A DNA stretch of 50,393 nucleotides from Pseudomonas sp. ZH-FAD. GTDB lineage: Bacteria; Pseudomonadota; Gammaproteobacteria; Pseudomonadales; Pseudomonadaceae. The position numbers and the translations under genes were made by a program. Below are positions 25,390-33,820 of the stretch, in pieces. Under the pieces are notes generated by a model. That model made no database searches. It saw only the letters and a program-made list of their open reading frames with translations, and was not told where the DNA came from. The stretch covers positions 1 through 50,393 of the forward strand of contig NZ_PGLR01000043.1 of the NCBI RefSeq assembly GCF_002803095.1, written 5' to 3'. Numbering within the stretch: position 1 is the first letter of the stretch; every line of letters begins with the position of its first letter.

Positions 25390-25833
25390 ATGCATCGTCT
25401 GGTTTTGTTTTTCTTTGGCTGGCTGCTCTGCCAGCCCCTGGTCGCTCAGGAGGCGCCGCTGCAGGTAGCGGGTGCGACCACGGTCAACGTGATGCAGGCC
25501 AAGCACCTGCACGACCATGGCGCACTGTTCATCGATGTGCGGCCGGCTCGGGAGTGGGGCTGGGGGCATGTCGAAGGTGCCATTCATCTGGATCTGCGCT
25601 GGCACTTTGCATCTCTGGCGCAGGTGCCGTGGCCGCGCGAGGTGCCCCTGGTCATCTATTGCGACAGTGAGGTGTGCGCGCAGAGTGCCATCGCGGTCGA
25701 GCAGGCAGTTGGCTGGGGTTTTACCCGTGTGTTCTATTTTCGTGGCGGTTACTTCGCCTGGCAGTTGTTCGATATGCCAAGCAGCAAGGGCAGCACCAAC
25801 GAGCGGTTGGCGCTCAGCTCGCCGGACCCTTGA
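25390..25833 (+). CDS. Secreted single-domain rhodanese-like protein
   Basis: A 147-residue protein with a signal peptide (about 1-21, MHRLVLFFFGWLLCQPLVAQ) and one rhodanese domain: FIDVRPAREWGWGHVEGAIHLDL, then the active-site loop IYCDSEVCAQSA, which holds two cysteines and lacks the usual CxxGxR form, and GFTRVFYFRGGYFAW. It is probably periplasmic and may handle sulfane sulfur or metal ions. ATG 25390 follows GGGGGA; the GTG at 25351 would mask the signal peptide. Its 3' end overlaps the convergent FlhB-like gene by 20 bp. Confidence 0.85.
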   Translation: MHRLVLFFFGWLLCQPLVAQEAPLQVAGATTVNVMQAKHLHDHGALFIDVRPAREWGWGHVEGAIHLDLRWHFASLAQVPWPREVPLVIYCDSEVCAQSAIAVEQAVGWGFTRVFYFRGGYFAWQLFDMPSSKGSTNERLALSSPDP

Positions 25834-26161
25834 GCAAGGGCAGCGGCGGGGTGACGTCGCGTTCGCTTTCCTGTGCTGGGGTGAAGCCGTCCGGTGTCTT
25901 GCCCTGCAGGTGCCAGGCGAAGGCGATGATCTCGGCAATGCAGCGATACAGCGCTTCCGGAATGGCGTCGCCCAGTTCCAGGCGCGCCAGCAGGCGCACC
26001 AACTCGGCATTTTCGTAAATCGGCACTTCGTATTCGCGAGCGATGGCGAGAATGGCTTCGGCCAGTTCGTCATCACCCTTGGCACTGAGTATCGGCGCGT
26101 TTTGCCCGTCATAGTTGAGGGCGATGGCCTGACGCGCTTCGGACTGCGGTTTGCGGCTCAT
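25814..26161 (-). CDS. Stand-alone FlhB C-terminal-like protein
   Basis: A 115-residue soluble protein aligning with the cytoplasmic domain of FlhB after the cleavage site: RQAIALNYDGQNAPILSAKGDDELAEAI matches FAVALKYDPEKGSAPLLLAKGGDFLALK of the full FlhB in this window, and the later RCIAEIIAFAWHLQGK also fits. The NPTH motif and all membrane helices are absent, so it looks like an already cleaved FlhB-CC subdomain, comparable to the FlhX-type proteins of other bacteria. Its ATG overlaps the stop of the FliK-like gene (ATGA), so the two are translated together. Inference: a second substrate-specificity switch or a modulator of the main one. Confidence 0.88.
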   Translation of the reverse strand: MSRKPQSEARQAIALNYDGQNAPILSAKGDDELAEAILAIAREYEVPIYENAELVRLLARLELGDAIPEALYRCIAEIIAFAWHLQGKTPDGFTPAQESERDVTPPLPLLKGPAS

Positions 26162-27687
26162 GCGGTTTCGTCCACCCAGCGTTGTTCCAGCGAGGTCTTC
26201 GGCCCTTGCGGCGGCATGCCCTGGCTGCAGGCCAGCTCGCCCACCTCCAGGCCCGCGGCTTGCAGGCGCTCACGCAGGTTGCCCAGTTCGGCGGTGATCA
26301 GCGATGCGGTATCGGCGCGCTCGGCCCATAGCTGGCTGGAGAGGCTGCCGCGCAGCAACTGAGCCCGAACCTGCAGCGGACCAAGGTGGTCGAGATCGAA
26401 GGCCAGTTCCACGCGCCAGAGCGTTTCCTTCTGTTCCGCCTTTTCCGCCTTGCCGCTGTCTTCACGCTGCAGTTTGACCTGCAGCGGAATCACCTCCTGC
26501 TGATGGCGCATGGGCAGCTCCAGCTGCCAGGTGGTCAGCAGGTTGCCGTTGGCGTCGACCTGGGTTTGCGCGAGGCTCGACAGTTGGTGGGTCTGCAGTC
26601 GTGAGACGGCCGCTGCGGCGAGCTTCAGCAGGGTTTCCAGGTCGGCTTCGCCATCCATGTTCTGCAACAGGCGCGAAGGTAATGGGAAGGTCAGCGCCTG
26701 TTGGCGCGCCGAGCCGGGTGCGCCTGCGCCGAGCAGTTGCCGGGCCAGGTTGGGCAGGTTCTGGCTGAGGGCGTTCTGCAGGCCGGCAAGGGGGCCGGAA
26801 ACCCCTGGCAGTTGCGGCATCAGCTGGGCGATCAGGCGCAGCAGGTTGGCCTTCAGGTCCTGCGGCAATGTGCCGGTCTGACCCTGCAGCAGTTTGGCTT
26901 CGAGCAGCACGCCGCTGCCTTCGAGTGCCTGCGCCAGGCCCTTGGCGGTGCTCAGCTGGGCGCTGTCGGGGAGGGCGCCAAGCAGCTTGTCGATACTGCC
27001 GCGCAGCGCTTCATCGCCGCCGCTCAGCTTCTGCAAGCCTTTGAACAGACCCTCCAGCGATGCCTGGCGATTCTGCTGGGCGGCCAGTTGCTGGCCCAGT
27101 ACCAATTGATCGAGGCGGCCACTGAGCGGCAGGAAGGCGAGGCTCTGGCTGCCCTGCACCTGCGCGCTGAGCAGGCTGCCGAGCGGCAGTGCCAGCGGGC
27201 TGTCGAGCGCCAACTGGCTGCCGGCGAGCGGGGTATTGAGCAGGTTCACCACCAGGCGATAGATCGTCTGCGCACCCTGCGGCGGCAAAACGTCGCGGCT
27301 GACCACTTTGCCCTGGACCAGGGTGCCGGGCGGCAGTTGCTGCAGGCCGAGGCTGGTCAGCGGTTTGTCGCCGCCTGCCTGCAAGGCCAGCGCCAGGCGA
27401 GTGTCCGACAGTGCGGTGACCACCAGCGCGCTGCCCTGGGCCAGTGGCCTGGGGCTTTCAGCTTGCAGAGTCGCCTGTTTGCCACCGGCGAGGGTCAGTT
27501 TGAGCAGCAGTTGGAAGCTCTGCGCCTGCTCGCGAATCGCCACGACTTCGGCTTTGGCGCTTTCGCCGGCCGCCAGCATGCCTTCCAGCGGCTGTAACAG
27601 GCGTACGGCCATGTCTGCGGCGGTCGCAGTGTTGCGAATCACCGGCACGGAAGGGGGAAGCGGGCGTGGGCTGCTGATTTCGCTCAT
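26158..27687 (-). CDS. FliK-like hook-length control protein
   Basis: A 509-residue, Leu/Gln/Ala-rich protein. The last ~90 residues resemble the Flg_hook domain (DLDHLGPLQVRAQLLRGSLSS, then LITAELGNLRERLQAAGLEVGEL), as in FliK at 4012-5238. The central region is a long low-complexity helix-rich segment with repeated LPLGSLLSAQV / LVLGQQLAAQQ-type stretches. It lies outside the flagellar block on the other strand and is coupled to the FlhB-like gene, so it is a paralogue rather than the main ruler. Start taken at the ATG at 27687 (MSEISSPRPL). Confidence 0.82.
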   Translation of the reverse strand: MSEISSPRPLPPSVPVIRNTATAADMAVRLLQPLEGMLAAGESAKAEVVAIREQAQSFQLLLKLTLAGGKQATLQAESPRPLAQGSALVVTALSDTRLALALQAGGDKPLTSLGLQQLPPGTLVQGKVVSRDVLPPQGAQTIYRLVVNLLNTPLAGSQLALDSPLALPLGSLLSAQVQGSQSLAFLPLSGRLDQLVLGQQLAAQQNRQASLEGLFKGLQKLSGGDEALRGSIDKLLGALPDSAQLSTAKGLAQALEGSGVLLEAKLLQGQTGTLPQDLKANLLRLIAQLMPQLPGVSGPLAGLQNALSQNLPNLARQLLGAGAPGSARQQALTFPLPSRLLQNMDGEADLETLLKLAAAAVSRLQTHQLSSLAQTQVDANGNLLTTWQLELPMRHQQEVIPLQVKLQREDSGKAEKAEQKETLWRVELAFDLDHLGPLQVRAQLLRGSLSSQLWAERADTASLITAELGNLRERLQAAGLEVGELACSQGMPPQGPKTSLEQRWVDETA

Positions 27688-27803
27688 GGGCTCTCACGTA
27701 TCTGATGGCGTACTGCTTCGCGAGTACAGCCTACGGCCGATTTGTCTGCGACAGATTAACACCCTGTCGAAAATGCTGACTGCGGGGACAGTGATGCGAC
27801 ATG

Positions 27804-27809
27804 TATAAT
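27804..27809 (+). promoter_or_regulatory. Consensus -10 box upstream of ccmA
   Basis: TATAAT stands 83 bp before the ccmA ATG in the 204-bp divergent gap between the FliK-like gene and ccmA. No good -35 is seen at 16-18 bp, so the call as a ccm promoter is tentative. Nothing else is recognisable in the gap. Confidence 0.45.
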
Positions 27810-27891
27810 GCCGGCCCGTTGCGCAGCGCACTTCCGGCACGCGTCAGTATAGCGGCCGGAGCACCGTCGACTTTAACCCTGCCAGGTATCG

Positions 27892-28536
27892 ATGACCCCT
27901 CCCGTTCCCCTTCTCGAAGCCGTGGCGCTCAGCTGTGAGCGGGACTGGCGCATGCTCTTCGAGCAACTGCACTTCGCCCTGCAGCCAGGCGACATGTTGC
28001 AGATCAGCGGCCCCAACGGCAGTGGCAAGACCAGCCTGTTACGGCTGATCGCTGGCCTGCGTCAGCCGACCTCCGGCGACATCCTGTTGCAGGGCCAGGC
28101 CCTGGCCGAGCAGCGCAGTGAACTGGCGCGCAACCTGTTGTGGATTGGCCATGCCGCCGGCATCAAGGGGCTGCTGACTGCCGAAGAGAACCTGGCCTGG
28201 CTCTGCGCGTTGCATCGCCCGGCCAATCGCGAGGCGATCTGGCAGGCGCTGGAGGCGGTCGGCCTGCGCGGTTTCGAAGATGTTCCCTGCCATACCCTGT
28301 CGGCCGGCCAACAGCGCCGTGTCGCCCTGGCACGCCTTTATCTGGCCGACACGCCGCCGCTGTGGGTGCTCGATGAGCCTTTCACTGCGCTGGACAAGAG
28401 TGGCGTGGCGCAACTCGAAGCGCATCTGGCCGACCATTGCGAGCGTGGTGGCGTCGTGGTGCTGACTACTCACCACAGCCTGCAATGCACACCGGCGACC
28501 TATCGCGATCTGGATCTGGGGCAGCACGCGGCATGA
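27892..28536 (+). CDS. ccmA: Heme exporter ATP-binding protein CcmA
   Basis: ATPase of the CcmAB(CD) transporter that releases holo-CcmE during cytochrome c maturation (System I). The 214-residue ABC protein has Walker A GPNGSGKTS (40-48), signature LSAGQ (136-140), Walker B LWVLDEP (157-163) and the switch histidine in TTHHS. The length is typical for the short CcmA type. It starts the ccm operon; its stop overlaps the ccmB start (ATGA). Confidence 0.96.
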   Translation: MTPPVPLLEAVALSCERDWRMLFEQLHFALQPGDMLQISGPNGSGKTSLLRLIAGLRQPTSGDILLQGQALAEQRSELARNLLWIGHAAGIKGLLTAEENLAWLCALHRPANREAIWQALEAVGLRGFEDVPCHTLSAGQQRRVALARLYLADTPPLWVLDEPFTALDKSGVAQLEAHLADHCERGGVVVLTTHHSLQCTPATYRDLDLGQHAA

Positions 28537-29204
28537 GCAACGTTTTCACTCAACTGCTGTCGCGGGAAATGCGTCTGCTTGCTCGTCGTCCGTCCGACCT
28601 GGCCAACCCCCTGGTATTCTTCGCCATCGTCATTGCGCTGTTCCCGCTGGCGGTGGGGCCAGAGACGCAATTGTTGCAAACCCTTTCTCCGGGCCTGGTC
28701 TGGGTCGCAGCGCTTTTGGCCGTGCTGCTCTCGCTGGACGGGCTTTTCCGCAGTGATTTCGAGGATGGTTCGCTCGAACAGTGGGTCCTTTCGTCGCACC
28801 CCCTGCCTCTTCTGGTGTTGGCCAAGGTGCTGGCACACTGGCTTTTCAGTGGTCTGGCGCTGGTTTTGCTGGCGCCTGTGCTGGCGCTGATGCTCGGTCT
28901 GCCTGGGCGTTGCCTGCCGGTACTGCTGATTTCCCTGCTGCTCGGCACCCCGGTGCTGAGCCTGCTCGGCGCGGTGGGCGCGGCGCTCACCGTTGGTCTC
29001 AAGCGCGGCGGCCTGCTGCTGGCGCTGCTGATCCTGCCACTGTACATCCCGGTGCTGATTCTTGGCAGCGGGGCGCTGCAGGCGGCCTTGCAAGGACTGC
29101 CGGCTAGCGGCCACCTGTTGTGGCTGGCCAGCCTCACCGCCCTGGCGGTGACCCTGACACCTTTTGCGATTGCCGCCGGTCTGACCATCAGCGTCGGTGA
29201 ATAA
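28533..29204 (+). CDS. ccmB: Heme exporter membrane protein CcmB
   Basis: A 223-residue membrane protein with six hydrophobic helices, partner of CcmA. ATG 28533 (MSNVFTQLLSREMRLLARRP) gives the standard start and a 4-bp overlap with ccmA. Family features include LDGLFRSDFEDGSLEQWVLS and the C-terminal SVGE end. The following 64 bp before ccmC is the only loose junction inside the operon. Confidence 0.95.
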   Translation: MSNVFTQLLSREMRLLARRPSDLANPLVFFAIVIALFPLAVGPETQLLQTLSPGLVWVAALLAVLLSLDGLFRSDFEDGSLEQWVLSSHPLPLLVLAKVLAHWLFSGLALVLLAPVLALMLGLPGRCLPVLLISLLLGTPVLSLLGAVGAALTVGLKRGGLLLALLILPLYIPVLILGSGALQAALQGLPASGHLLWLASLTALAVTLTPFAIAAGLTISVGE

Positions 29205-29268
29205 CAACGAACCGTGATTGACATCTGACCGGGTAACCGCCGGATCAGGCCTGAATAATGAGTCGAGC

Positions 29269-30024
29269 ATGAACTGGACGTGGTTTCACAAATGGGGTTC
29301 GCCCAAGTGGTTCTATGAGATGAGCGGCCGCTGGCTGCCCTGGCTCAGTATCGCTGCCGTGTTGCTGATCGCCGCTGGCCTGATCTGGGGCCTGGCTTTC
29401 GCGCCGCCGGACTACCAGCAGGGCAACAGCTTCCGCATCATCTACATCCACGTTCCGGCGGCCTTCCTCGCCCAGTCGATCTACGTGACCCTGGCCATTG
29501 CCGGCCTGGTCGGGCTGGTATGGAAGATGAAACTGGCCGACGTCGCCCTGCAGCAGGCCGCCCCCATCGGCGCCTGGATGACCGCCATCGCGCTGCTCAC
29601 CGGCGCCATCTGGGGCAAGCCGACCTGGGGCACCTACTGGGTCTGGGATGCGCGTCTGACCTCGATGTTGATCCTGCTGTTCCTCTATTTCGGTGTCATC
29701 GCCCTGGGCAACGCCATCAGCAACCGCGACAGCGCCGCCAAGGCCTGCGCCGTGCTGGCGATCGTCGGCGTGGTCAATATCCCGATCATCAAGTACTCGG
29801 TGGAGTGGTGGAACTCACTGCACCAGACTGCCACCTTCAAGATCACCGAAAAGCCGGCGATGCCGATGGAAATGTGGCTGCCGCTGCTGCTGGCGGTGCT
29901 GGGTTTCTACTGCTTCTTTGGCGCCGTGCTGCTCTATCGCATGCGCCTGGAAGTGCTCAAGCGTGAAGCACGTAGCAGTTGGGTGAAAGCTGAAGTACAG
30001 ACGCTGGTGGAGGGCAAGGCATGA
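29269..30024 (+). CDS. ccmC: Heme lyase subunit CcmC
   Basis: CcmC moves heme to CcmE. The 251-residue, six-helix protein of the HemeHandling family has the tryptophan-rich WGTYWVWDARL motif (120-130) and the two periplasmic histidines expected as heme ligands, H61 (IYIHVPAA) and H185 (WWNSLHQ). The start is set at ATG 29269 (MNWTWFHKWGSP); GTG/TTG codons upstream are in-frame but outside the conserved protein. Its stop overlaps ccmD. Confidence 0.96.
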   Translation: MNWTWFHKWGSPKWFYEMSGRWLPWLSIAAVLLIAAGLIWGLAFAPPDYQQGNSFRIIYIHVPAAFLAQSIYVTLAIAGLVGLVWKMKLADVALQQAAPIGAWMTAIALLTGAIWGKPTWGTYWVWDARLTSMLILLFLYFGVIALGNAISNRDSAAKACAVLAIVGVVNIPIIKYSVEWWNSLHQTATFKITEKPAMPMEMWLPLLLAVLGFYCFFGAVLLYRMRLEVLKREARSSWVKAEVQTLVEGKA

Positions 30025-30197
30025 GTTTCGCGTCGTTCTCCGAGTTTCTCGCCATGGGTACTCATGGCCCCTACGTCTGGAGCGCCTACGGCATCAGCCT
30101 GGCGATTCTGGCGTTGAATGTGGTGCTGCCAATCCTGGCGCGCCGCCGTTACCTGCAAGACGAGGCGCGCCGTTTGCGCCGGGAGAAGTCGAAGTGA
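30021..30197 (+). CDS. ccmD: Heme exporter protein CcmD
   Basis: A 58-residue protein, MSFASFSEFLAMGTHGPYVW onward, with one membrane helix (about 18-40) and a basic C-terminal tail (RRRYLQDEARRLRREKSK). CcmD tethers CcmABC and holo-CcmE. It overlaps ccmC by ATGA and ccmE by GTGA. The order C-D-E and the characteristic GPYVWSAYG motif secure the call despite its size. Confidence 0.93.
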   Translation: MSFASFSEFLAMGTHGPYVWSAYGISLAILALNVVLPILARRRYLQDEARRLRREKSK

Positions 30198-30679
30198 ATC
30201 CGGTTCGCAAGAAACGCCTGTACATCGTTCTGGCCATCCTCTGCGGCGTCAGCATCGCCGTGGCGCTGGCGCTGACCGCGCTGCAGGAGAACATCAACCT
30301 GTTCTACACCCCCAGTCAGATCGCCAATGGCGAAGCCCCGGAGGGCACCCGCATTCGTGCCGGCGGCCTGGTTGAAGAGGGCTCGGTCAGGCGTTCTGCC
30401 GACACTCTGGAAGTCGACTTCGTCGTCACCGACGGCGCTCACGGCGTGACCATTCGCTACCACGGCATCCTCCCGGACCTGTTCCGTGAAGGGCAGGGCA
30501 TCGTCGCCCTGGGCCGGGTCAATGCCGAGGGCGTGCTGGTGGCCGACGAGGTGCTGGCCAAGCACGATGAGAACTACATGCCGCCTGAAGTCATGCAGGC
30601 GCTGGAAAAAAGCGGAATGATGCAGAAGCACAATGAGGCCAAAGCCGCAAAAGGCTATCAGCAGGAGAGCGCACAATGA
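30194..30679 (+). CDS. ccmE: Heme chaperone CcmE
   Basis: Periplasmic heme chaperone anchored by an N-terminal helix (about 9-29) after a basic start (MNPVRKKRLY). The OB-fold domain ends with the heme-binding motif HDENY: H124 forms the covalent bond to heme and Y128 is the axial ligand. The GTG start at 30194 overlaps the ccmD stop. 161 residues is the normal length. Confidence 0.96.
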   Translation: MNPVRKKRLYIVLAILCGVSIAVALALTALQENINLFYTPSQIANGEAPEGTRIRAGGLVEEGSVRRSADTLEVDFVVTDGAHGVTIRYHGILPDLFREGQGIVALGRVNAEGVLVADEVLAKHDENYMPPEVMQALEKSGMMQKHNEAKAAKGYQQESAQ

Positions 30680-32649
30680 TCCCCGAACTCGGCCATCTGG
30701 CGATGATTCTGGCGCTGTGCCTGTGCCTGGTACAGGCGACGCTGCCGCTGATCGGTGCCTGGCGCGGTGACCACCAGTGGATGAGCCTGGCGCAGCCGGC
30801 CGCCTGGGGTCAGTTCGCATTTCTGTTGTTCTCCTTCATCTGCCTGACCTATGCCTTCATGGTCGACGATTTCTCCGTCGCCTACGTGGCCAACAACTCC
30901 AACACCGCACTGCCCTGGTACTACAAGTTCAGTGCGGTGTGGGGCGCCCACGAAGGCTCCCTGCTGCTGTGGGCGCTGATCCTGGCAGGCTGGACCTTCG
31001 CCGTGGCGATCTTCTCGCGCCACCTGCCGGAGGAGATGCTCGCCCGTGTGCTGGCAGTGATGGGCATGATCAGCATCGGTTTTCTGCTGTTTCTGATCGT
31101 CACCTCCAACCCCTTCGAGCGCCTGCTGCCGAACTCGCCGGCTGATGGCCGCGACCTCAACCCCTTGTTGCAGGACTTCGGCCTGATCGTACATCCGCCG
31201 ATGTTGTACATGGGCTATGTCGGCTTCTCGGTGGCCTTCGCCTTCGCCATCGCCGCGCTGCTCGGCGGCAAGCTGGACGCCGCCTGGGCACGCTGGTCGC
31301 GTCCGTGGACCATCGTCGCCTGGGCCTTCCTCGGCATCGGTATCGCCCTGGGCTCCTGGTGGGCCTATTACGAACTGGGTTGGGGTGGCTGGTGGTTCTG
31401 GGACCCGGTAGAGAACGCCTCCTTCATGCCCTGGCTGGTGGGCACGGCCTTGATCCACTCGCTGGCGGTCACGGAAAAGCGCGGTGTATTCAAGAGCTGG
31501 ACCGTGCTGCTGGCCATCGCCGCTTTCTCCCTGAGCCTGCTGGGTACCTTCCTGGTACGTTCCGGCGTGCTCACCTCGGTACATGCCTTCGCCACCGACC
31601 CGGAGCGCGGCGTGTTCATCCTAGCCTTCCTGCTGATCGTGGTCGGTGGTTCGCTGGCGCTGTTCGCCGTGCGTGCGCCGGTGGTCAAGAGCCAGGTCGG
31701 CTTTGGCTTGTGGTCGCGTGAGACGCTGCTGCTGGTCAACAACATCGTGCTGGTGGTGTCGGCCGCGATGATCCTCCTCGGCACGCTCTACCCGCTGGTG
31801 CTCGACGCGCTGACCGGCGCCAAGCTGTCGGTCGGCCCGCCTTACTTCAACGCGCTGTTCCTGCCGCTGATGGCGCTGCTGATGGCGGTGATCAGCGTCG
31901 GCGTGCTGGTGCGCTGGAAGGACACCCCTTTGAAATGGCTGGGCAGCATGCTCACGCCGGTGCTGGTGGCCAGCGTGGTGCTGGCAGTGGCCGCCACCTT
32001 CCTGCATGGTGATTTCCACTGGGCCGTGCTGGCCGTCTGCCTGCTGGCCTTCTGGGTGATCCTCGCTGGCGTACGCGACATCCTCGACAAGACGCGCCAC
32101 AAGGGCCTGATCAAGGGCCTGCCGAGCCTGGGCCGCAGCTACTGGGGCATGCAGATGGCGCACTTCGGTTTCGCCGTATGCGCCTTGGGTGTGGTGCTGA
32201 CCAGCCTGGGCAGCTACGAGCGTGATCTGCGCATGGCGCCGGGTGATTCCGTGGAGCTGGGCGGCTATCGCTTCCAGTTCGATGGCGCTGTGCATCATGA
32301 AGGCCCCAACTTCATCTCCGACAAAGGCACGATACGGGTCTTCGACGGCGAGCGGCAGATTAAGGTGCTGCACCCGGAGAAGCGTCTGTACACCGTGCAG
32401 CAGGCGACCATGACCGAGGCGGGCATCGATGCCGGCTTCACCCGCGACCTGTTCGTCGCCCTCGGCGAGCCGCTGGAGCAGGGCGCTTGGGCCGTACGCA
32501 TTCACATCAAACCGTTCGTCCGCTGGATCTGGCTGGGCGCGTTGCTGATGGGTTTTGGCGGCTTCCTCGCCGCGGCCGACAAGCGCTACCGCATCAAGGT
32601 CAGAACCCGCGTGCGCGAAGCCCTGGGCATGCAGGAGGCCAGCGCATGA
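30676..32649 (+). CDS. ccmF: Heme lyase subunit CcmF
   Basis: CcmF with CcmH attaches heme to apocytochrome c. The 657-residue polytopic protein has the WWD motif WGGWWFWDPVENASFMPWL, the conserved AHEGSLLLWALIL and HPPMLYMGYVGFSV with heme-ligand histidines, and a C-terminal periplasmic region. ATGA overlaps join it to ccmE upstream and ccmG downstream. Confidence 0.97.
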   Translation: MIPELGHLAMILALCLCLVQATLPLIGAWRGDHQWMSLAQPAAWGQFAFLLFSFICLTYAFMVDDFSVAYVANNSNTALPWYYKFSAVWGAHEGSLLLWALILAGWTFAVAIFSRHLPEEMLARVLAVMGMISIGFLLFLIVTSNPFERLLPNSPADGRDLNPLLQDFGLIVHPPMLYMGYVGFSVAFAFAIAALLGGKLDAAWARWSRPWTIVAWAFLGIGIALGSWWAYYELGWGGWWFWDPVENASFMPWLVGTALIHSLAVTEKRGVFKSWTVLLAIAAFSLSLLGTFLVRSGVLTSVHAFATDPERGVFILAFLLIVVGGSLALFAVRAPVVKSQVGFGLWSRETLLLVNNIVLVVSAAMILLGTLYPLVLDALTGAKLSVGPPYFNALFLPLMALLMAVISVGVLVRWKDTPLKWLGSMLTPVLVASVVLAVAATFLHGDFHWAVLAVCLLAFWVILAGVRDILDKTRHKGLIKGLPSLGRSYWGMQMAHFGFAVCALGVVLTSLGSYERDLRMAPGDSVELGGYRFQFDGAVHHEGPNFISDKGTIRVFDGERQIKVLHPEKRLYTVQQATMTEAGIDAGFTRDLFVALGEPLEQGAWAVRIHIKPFVRWIWLGALLMGFGGFLAAADKRYRIKVRTRVREALGMQEASA

Positions 32650-33188
32650 GACGCCTGCTCCTGCTGTTGCCGTTGCTGGCCTTTCTGGCGATTGCGGTAT
32701 TTCTCTATCGCGGCCTGTTTCTCGACCCGTCCGAGTTGCCCTCGGCGTTGATCGGCAAGCCGTTCCCGGCCTTCAGCCTGCCGTCCCTGGACGATCCCGA
32801 GCGCACCCTCAGCGAGGCCGACATCAAGGGCCGGCCTGCGCTGGTCAACGTCTGGGCCACCTGGTGCCCGGCCTGCCGGCACGAGCATCCGGTGCTGAAC
32901 AAGCTGGCCGAGGCTGGCGTGGTGATCCATGGGGTCAACTACAAGGATCAGCGCGAGCCAGCACAGAAATGGCTGCGCGACCTGCACAACCCCTATCAGC
33001 TCAACATCGAGGACGCCAAGGGCAGCCTGGGGCTGGACCTGGGTGTGTACGGCGCGCCGGAGACCTTCTTCGTCGATGCCAAGGGCATCATCCGTCACAA
33101 GTTCGTCGGCACCATCGACGAGCGCGTCTGGCGCGAGAAGCTGGCGCCGATCTATCGAGAACTGGTCGACGAGGCACAGGCACCATGA
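32646..33188 (+). CDS. ccmG: Thiol:disulfide reductase CcmG (DsbE)
   Basis: A membrane-anchored thioredoxin-like protein that reduces the CcmH/apocytochrome thiols. An N-terminal anchor (about 3-22) is followed by the thioredoxin fold with active site WCPAC (C74, C77) and the cis-proline region GVYGAPETFFVD. ATG 32646 gives 180 residues and overlaps ccmF; the frame is open upstream but non-coding. Confidence 0.96.
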   Translation: MRRLLLLLPLLAFLAIAVFLYRGLFLDPSELPSALIGKPFPAFSLPSLDDPERTLSEADIKGRPALVNVWATWCPACRHEHPVLNKLAEAGVVIHGVNYKDQREPAQKWLRDLHNPYQLNIEDAKGSLGLDLGVYGAPETFFVDAKGIIRHKFVGTIDERVWREKLAPIYRELVDEAQAP

Positions 33189-33820
33189 AAACTACTGCGC
33201 TCGATCATGCTGCGTTGAAAACAGGCTGGAGCGCCAGCCCGGTCAAATGCTCATTTACAACTTGTAAACTCCGCTTCTTCGCCTGCTTTCGCCTTGCCTG
33301 CTCTTCGCTCGCGACGTTTTCATGGCGCCTGCCTAAACGTCTGCTGATTTCTGCCGGTCTGGCGCTGGGGCTGTTGGCCAGCGCCCATGCTGCGATCGAT
33401 ACCTTCGAGTTTGCCAACGAGGCCGAGCGTCAGCGCTATCGCAACTTGATCGAAGAGCTGCGTTGCCCGAAGTGCCAGAACCAGAACATCGCCGACTCCG
33501 ATGCGCCGATCGCCATGGACCTGCGCAATGAGATCTTCCGCATGCTCGAAGAGGGCAAGAGCAACGAGGAAATCATTGATTTCCTGGTCTCGCGCTATGG
33601 CGACTTCGTGCTCTACAAACCGCCGCTGACCAGCCGCACGCTGCTGCTTTGGTACGGCCCGGCCGGCCTGCTGCTGATAGGTTTCGGTGTGCTCGGGGTG
33701 ATCGTTCTGCGCCGCCGTGGCCAGAACAAAGACCGCTCTGCTGCTGGCCTCTCCGTCGATGAGCAGGCGCGCCTCGCCGCGTTGCTCGAGCAAAACTCTC
33801 AGGACAAGAAAGACCGATGA
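33185..33820 (+). CDS. ccmH: Cytochrome c maturation protein CcmH with an N-terminal insertion
   Basis: CcmH is the membrane-anchored thiol protein that handles apocytochrome CXXCH motifs. The mature part is ordinary: AIDTFEFANEAERQRY, active-site LRCPKCQNQ (C94, C97), then a membrane helix and charged tail. The product is 211 residues against about 155 in relatives. The extra 49 residues (about 3-51) come from a 147-bp in-frame insertion directly after codon 2, leaving the original KRLLISAGLALGLLASAHA signal segment internal. No in-frame ATG lies between the insertion and the signal, so a long n-region must be tolerated, or translation starts elsewhere. Confidence 0.92.
   Translation: MKTTALDHAALKTGWSASPVKCSFTTCKLRFFACFRLACSSLATFSWRLPKRLLISAGLALGLLASAHAAIDTFEFANEAERQRYRNLIEELRCPKCQNQNIADSDAPIAMDLRNEIFRMLEEGKSNEEIIDFLVSRYGDFVLYKPPLTSRTLLLWYGPAGLLLIGFGVLGVIVLRRRGQNKDRSAAGLSVDEQARLAALLEQNSQDKKDR
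33191..33337 (+). repeat. 147-bp repeat-like insertion inside ccmH
   Basis: The insert separates codon 2 of ccmH from its signal-peptide codons and is flanked by AAAC on both sides (33189-33192 and 33335-33338), possibly a target duplication. It has an internal palindrome TTTACAA-C-TTGTAAA (33254-33268) and is AT-rich in the middle. Its translation, including AALKTGWSASPVKC and CKLRFFACFRLACSS, resembles a dispersed Pseudomonas repeat that I recall from other misannotated ORFs. Its length, a multiple of three with no stop, keeps ccmH open. Confidence 0.7.

Noticed and set aside
32555..33184. Upstream extension of the ccmH frame to 421 codons
   Set aside because: It runs through ccmG in another frame; the ATG at 33185 overlaps the ccmG stop like the other junctions and starts the real protein.
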